In this document: positions 60,863 to 64,000 of the stretch, piece by piece
Layout: each line of letters starts with the position of its first letter
Position numbering within the stretch: position 1 is the first letter of the stretch
NCBI RefSeq assembly: GCF_011046485.1
Contig: NZ_CP049256.1
Span: 2,294,001 to 2,358,000 of the forward strand
DNA length: 64,000 nt
Source: Microbacterium sp. 4R-513
GTDB lineage: Bacteria > Actinomycetota > Actinomycetes > Actinomycetales > Microbacteriaceae
Direction: 5' to 3'
The notes under the pieces: generated by a model
Databases searched by the model: none
What the model was told of the DNA's origin: nothing
What the model saw: the letters and a program-made list of their open reading frames with translations, nothing else
Position numbers and translations under genes: made by a program

Positions 60863-62341
60863 ATGACACCTCCTTCGAGCCACAGTCCCGACGTGGATGT
60901 CGCCGACGATGAAGAGGTGGACTCTCTCACCATCGGCCGCCGCATCCGTCAGCTGCGCACCGAGCGCGGCCTCACCCTCGAGGAGCTGGCGAACGCGGTC
61001 GATCGCGCGCCGAGTCAGCTGTCGATGATCGAGAACGGGCGACGCGAGCCGAAGCTCACGCTGCTGCGTGCGATCGCCCGCGTGCTCGGCGTCTCACTCG
61101 AGGCGCTGCTGGAGTCCGAGCCGCTCGACGAGCGAGCGACCCTCGAGATCGCCCTCGAGCGGGCCATGAAGGGCGCGACGTTCCAGGCCCTCGGCATCCC
61201 GTCCTTCCGCATCGGCAAGACCGTCCCCGATGAGGCGCTCCGCGCGATGCTCGCCCTGCAGGGCGAGATCGAGCGCCTCCGCGACGAGCGCGCCGCAACC
61301 CCCGAGGAGGCGCGGCGGGCCAACGTCGCCCTCCGTCGGCTCATGCGGACGCAGAGCAACTACTTCCCCGACCTCGAGCAGCGTGCGCGCGAGATCCTCG
61401 ACGCCGTCGACCACCCCGGCGGTCCGCTCACCCAGCGCACGGCCTCCGACATCGCGGCCCATCTCGGGTTCACGCTCCACTACGTTCCCGACCTGCCGCA
61501 GACCACGCGCAGCGTCGCCGACATCAAGAACGGTCGCCTCTACCTGTCGAGCAGGCTGACCGCCAAGGGCGATCCGCGTACCGCCGTGCTTCAGGCGCTG
61601 TCGAGCCGCATCCTCGGGCACACCGAGCCCACGAGCTACGCCGAGTTCCTCCGGCAGCGCGTCGAGACGAACTACCTGAGCGGGGCCCTGCTCATCCCCG
61701 AGGCTCACGCCGTGCCGTTCCTGCAGGACGCCAAGAAGGACAGGGCGATCTCGATCGAGGACCTCCGCGACGCCTACTCGGTCTCGTACGAGACGGCGGC
61801 GCACCGCTTCACCAATCTCGCGACGCAGCACCTCGGCATCCCGGTCCACTTCCTCAAGGTCCACGAGTCGGGGGTCATCACGAAGGCGTACGAGAACGAC
61901 GACGTCAACTTCCCGACCGACCGGCTCGGGTCGATCGAGGGGCAGATGTGCTGCCGCCGGTGGACGTCCCGCGTCGTCTTCGACGTCGACGACCACTTCA
62001 ACCCCTACTACCAGTACACCGACACGGGGAACGGCACCTACTGGTGCACGGCGCGCGTCGAGTTCTCGAGCGAGGGCGCGCACTCGGTGTCGGTCGGCGT
62101 GCGGTTCGACGACACGAAGTGGTTCCTCGGCCGCGACACCCCGAACCGGGGCGTCTCGAAGCACTCCGTCGAGGTGTGCTGCCGCCGTGCGCCCGCCGAC
62201 CTCGAAGCGGCGTGGCGGGACAGCTCATGGCCGAACGTGCGGACGCCCCGGACGCTCCTCGCGACGCTTCCGACGGGCGCGTTCCCCGGGGTGGACACGA
62301 CCGACGTGTACGAGTTCCTCGAGGCGCACGCGCCGCGCTGA
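60863..62341 (+). CDS. ramB: RamB-family transcriptional regulator of acetate/glyoxylate metabolism
   Basis: 492 aa. XRE-type helix-turn-helix (about 24-80, [40 protein letters not shown]; key part [15 protein letters not shown]), a middle domain of the IrrE/ImmA type without its HExxH protease site ([31 protein letters not shown]), and a C-terminal short-chain-fatty-acyl regulator domain with cysteines at [21 protein letters not shown] and VEVCCRRAP. In C. glutamicum RamB represses or activates aceA, aceB and acetate-activation genes. ATG 60863 and divergent pairing with aceA support the call. Confidence 0.92.
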   Translation: MTPPSSHSPDVDVADDEEVDSLTIGRRIRQLRTERGLTLEELANAVDRAPSQLSMIENGRREPKLTLLRAIARVLGVSLEALLESEPLDERATLEIALERAMKGATFQALGIPSFRIGKTVPDEALRAMLALQGEIERLRDERAATPEEARRANVALRRLMRTQSNYFPDLEQRAREILDAVDHPGGPLTQRTASDIAAHLGFTLHYVPDLPQTTRSVADIKNGRLYLSSRLTAKGDPRTAVLQALSSRILGHTEPTSYAEFLRQRVETNYLSGALLIPEAHAVPFLQDAKKDRAISIEDLRDAYSVSYETAAHRFTNLATQHLGIPVHFLKVHESGVITKAYENDDVNFPTDRLGSIEGQMCCRRWTSRVVFDVDDHFNPYYQYTDTGNGTYWCTARVEFSSEGAHSVSVGVRFDDTKWFLGRDTPNRGVSKHSVEVCCRRAPADLEAAWRDSSWPNVRTPRTLLATLPTGAFPGVDTTDVYEFLEAHAPR

Positions 62342-62385
62342 TCCGGCGGCCGCCGGCTTCGCCGGCACAACGGCGGAGTCCTTGG

Positions 62386-62425
62386 GCGACACGCCGGTGA
62401 CGGATGCCTCGAGCCGGCGTGTCGC
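62386..62425. terminator. Hairpin between ramB and pucR-type gene
   Basis: 12-bp arms GCGACACGCCGG/CCGGCGTGTCGC with a 16-nt loop, between convergent stop codons. Probably bidirectional. Confidence 0.6.
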
Positions 62426-62471
62426 GCACATCATCCGCCGCTGTGCACGCGGTTGCGCCGGGGCAGGTCCG

Positions 62472-64000
62472 TCAGACCTCCCGGGAGACCTGCAGCGCCG
62501 CCCACAGATCGGCGCGCGCCGCGAACGACGTCAGGTCGGTGCCGAGGAGGCGCTGGGCGAGGCCGATCCGAGCCCGCACGGTGTGGCGGTGCACCCCGAG
62601 CGCGGCCGCGGCCGCGTCGATCCGGGCATCCTGCTCGAGCCACGCGCGCAGCGTCTCGACGAGGGCCGCCCCCTGCGCCGCGTCGTGCTCCCGCAGCGGT
62701 GCGAGTCGCGCAGCGGCGAGGGAGCGGGCGGCGTCCGAGTCGAGCGCCGAGAGCACGCCGGATGCCGCGATCTCGCGGAACCGGCTCACCTGCTGGCCTC
62801 CGCGGCGCAGCGCCGTCACCGCCTGCGCATGCGCGTCGGCGAACTCGGCCCACGGCACCGGCTCCGACACGCCCAGGCGCGCGCCGAAGCGCTCCGCCAG
62901 CTCCGCGAGCACGTGTTCGTCGTGGCTCACGACCACGAGGTGGTCCTCCGCGCGCCCGTGGAAGACGGCGCCACGCGACTCCGAGGCGCGCAGCGTCAGC
63001 CATTCGGCGACCGCATCGGCCCGCGCCGCCGTGGGGTCGGTGACGGCGACGAGCACCGGGGGAGCCGGGAAGCCGCCCCACAGGTCGCGCGCGATCCGGC
63101 GCGAGAGCGCGGGGTCTCCGGCGAGGAGCGATTGGACGAGTCCGGTCCGCAGCAGCTCGTGGGCGCGCGTCAGGCGCTGCTGCTGCTCGAACGCGAGTCC
63201 CGCCATGGCGACGACGGAGGTGACGACCCCGCGCCCCTCCTGGTCGAGCTCCGCTCCCGCGATCGCGATGACACCGCGCAGATGCCCGCCGCGCCCCAGC
63301 GTCTGCATCGTGAAGGCCTGGTCGCCGATCCGCAGCGACGATCCGGCGCGCGCGCCCCGCCGGAGCACCGCTCCCACCTCTGCTGTGAGACCCTCCCGCA
63401 CCCCGTCGGAGAGCCCGGCGATGGGATGCTCCCGGGTGAGGGCACCGGCGGCATCGAAGAGCCCGACCCACATGTCGAGCTGGCGGGAGAGCTCGGCGAG
63501 GGTCGCGCCGAGCCCGTCGGGCCGGAGCGCGGCGAGCGCGATCGCCCGCTGCGCCGCGAGCGCCCAGCTGCGCCGCGCGTAGGCCTGGGCCGCGATCGCC
63601 TCGGCGTTGGCGCGGGCGACCGCGATGAACGGGGTGCGGTACGGCACCTCGAAGAGCGGCATCCCCTCCTCCCGGCACGCGTCGGTGAGGGCGGGCGGGA
63701 TGCCGGCGCGCACGACCTCGGTGCCGAAGCCCAGGCCCACGACGCCGCGCGCCGAGAGCCGGTGGACGTAGGCGCGGAACACGGCGGGGTCTTCGCCGGT
63801 CTCGAGGAACTGCCGGCCGGTCGTAAGGAGTGCGAGCCCCTCCGACAGGAACGGGGTGGGGTCGGCGAGGTCCGAGCTGTGCACCCACCGCACGGCGTGG
63901 TCGAGGGCGCCGGGCGCCAGGTCGGACTCGTCGCTCTGCAGCGTCAGGTGCAGCTCGTGCCGTCGCAGCAGCGCCCGCAGGGTCGCGGCCTCGGTCGCGG
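62472..64000 (-). CDS. PucR/CdaR-family transcriptional regulator (5' end outside window)
   Basis: At least 509 aa; coding sequence continues past the right edge (in-frame TLRALLRRHELHLTL at about 63945-63990), so the GTG at 63893 is internal. N-terminal PucR domain (VRWVHSSDLADPTPFLSEGLALLTTG), a middle GGDEF-like region and a C-terminal helix-turn-helix (DAAAAALGVHRHTVRARIGLAQRLLG). PucR proteins activate purine, amino-acid or carboxylate catabolism genes in response to a metabolite. The target is probably outside the window to the right. Confidence 0.85.
   Translation of the reverse strand, partial: ATEAATLRALLRRHELHLTLQSDESDLAPGALDHAVRWVHSSDLADPTPFLSEGLALLTTGRQFLETGEDPAVFRAYVHRLSARGVVGLGFGTEVVRAGIPPALTDACREEGMPLFEVPYRTPFIAVARANAEAIAAQAYARRSWALAAQRAIALAALRPDGLGATLAELSRQLDMWVGLFDAAGALTREHPIAGLSDGVREGLTAEVGAVLRRGARAGSSLRIGDQAFTMQTLGRGGHLRGVIAIAGAELDQEGRGVVTSVVAMAGLAFEQQQRLTRAHELLRTGLVQSLLAGDPALSRRIARDLWGGFPAPPVLVAVTDPTAARADAVAEWLTLRASESRGAVFHGRAEDHLVVVSHDEHVLAELAERFGARLGVSEPVPWAEFADAHAQAVTALRRGGQQVSRFREIAASGVLSALDSDAARSLAAARLAPLREHDAAQGAALVETLRAWLEQDARIDAAAAALGVHRHTVRARIGLAQRLLGTDLTSFAARADLWAALQVSREV

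Overview
The window is high-GC DNA with dense, overlapping genes (ATGA, GTGA and TGATG junctions), GTG starts and actinobacterial families (HadA/HadB-MurB, ECF41 sigma factor, RamB, DUF2510, FBP-type zinc finger). This points to an actinobacterium, most likely Microbacteriaceae and Microbacterium-like. The assignment rests on gene content and composition; no rRNA is present.

Layout. 1-4135: end of a maltodextrin-type ABC importer (MalF, MalG) and a GH13 glucosidase. 4135-13122: nucleotidyltransferase-like protein, FBP zinc-finger protein, PfkB sugar kinase, tRNA-Tyr, ROK kinase, a membrane protein, a CrtI-like oxidoreductase, an inositol-monophosphatase-family enzyme and an M23 peptidase with a tandem-repeat region. 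13229-13457: tRNA-Thr and tRNA-Met, followed by a very long perfect hairpin that includes the tRNA-Met 3' end.

13490-38034 is an accessory catabolic block built around hydroaromatic acids (quinate/shikimate type). A leftward, translationally coupled operon encodes a CoA-acylating aldehyde dehydrogenase, a citryl-CoA lyase-like protein, a ThDP enzyme and a three-domain dehydroshikimate dehydratase/HPPD-like/TIM-barrel fusion. Next come a secreted PQQ-type quinoprotein, a TRAP transporter (DctQ, DctM, and a distant DctP), a type II dehydroquinase with altered active-site residues, an FAD dehydrogenase and a Gfo/Idh dehydrogenase. A second operon holds a QsuB-type dehydroshikimate dehydratase, a Dabb protein, a shikimate/quinate dehydrogenase and a TetR regulator. 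Four IclR regulators occur as two copies of one tandem pair, and a secreted ThuA-like protein closes the block. Eight copies of a 17-bp near-palindrome (GTTCCAYTCRGYGGRAC) lie at the promoters of this block, suggesting one IclR regulon. I propose that the ThDP enzyme, acylating dehydrogenase and citryl-CoA lyase act in series on a citrate-like 2-oxo acid, for example 4-carboxy-4-hydroxy-2-oxoadipate, giving CO2, acetyl-CoA and oxaloacetate. This is inference.

38218-64000 returns to ordinary chromosome: a DUF1016/YhcG nuclease remnant, a PPOX-class protein, a trypsin-like protease, a VOC protein, a mannosyltransferase-like protein, a methyltransferase, an ECF41 sigma factor with its carboxymuconolactone-decarboxylase-like partner and a matching promoter, a LuxR regulator with a nucleophile-less alpha/beta-hydrolase domain, HadA-HadB-MurB, an aminotransferase, an ABC exporter with a two-component system, the glyoxylate shunt (aceB, aceA) with divergent ramB, and a PucR-type regulator running off the end.

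Five otherwise intact genes (GH13, quinoprotein, DctM, QsuB-like, shikimate dehydrogenase) are each broken by one indel in a run of 5-7 C. The likeliest cause is homopolymer sequencing or assembly error, so they are annotated as single genes.
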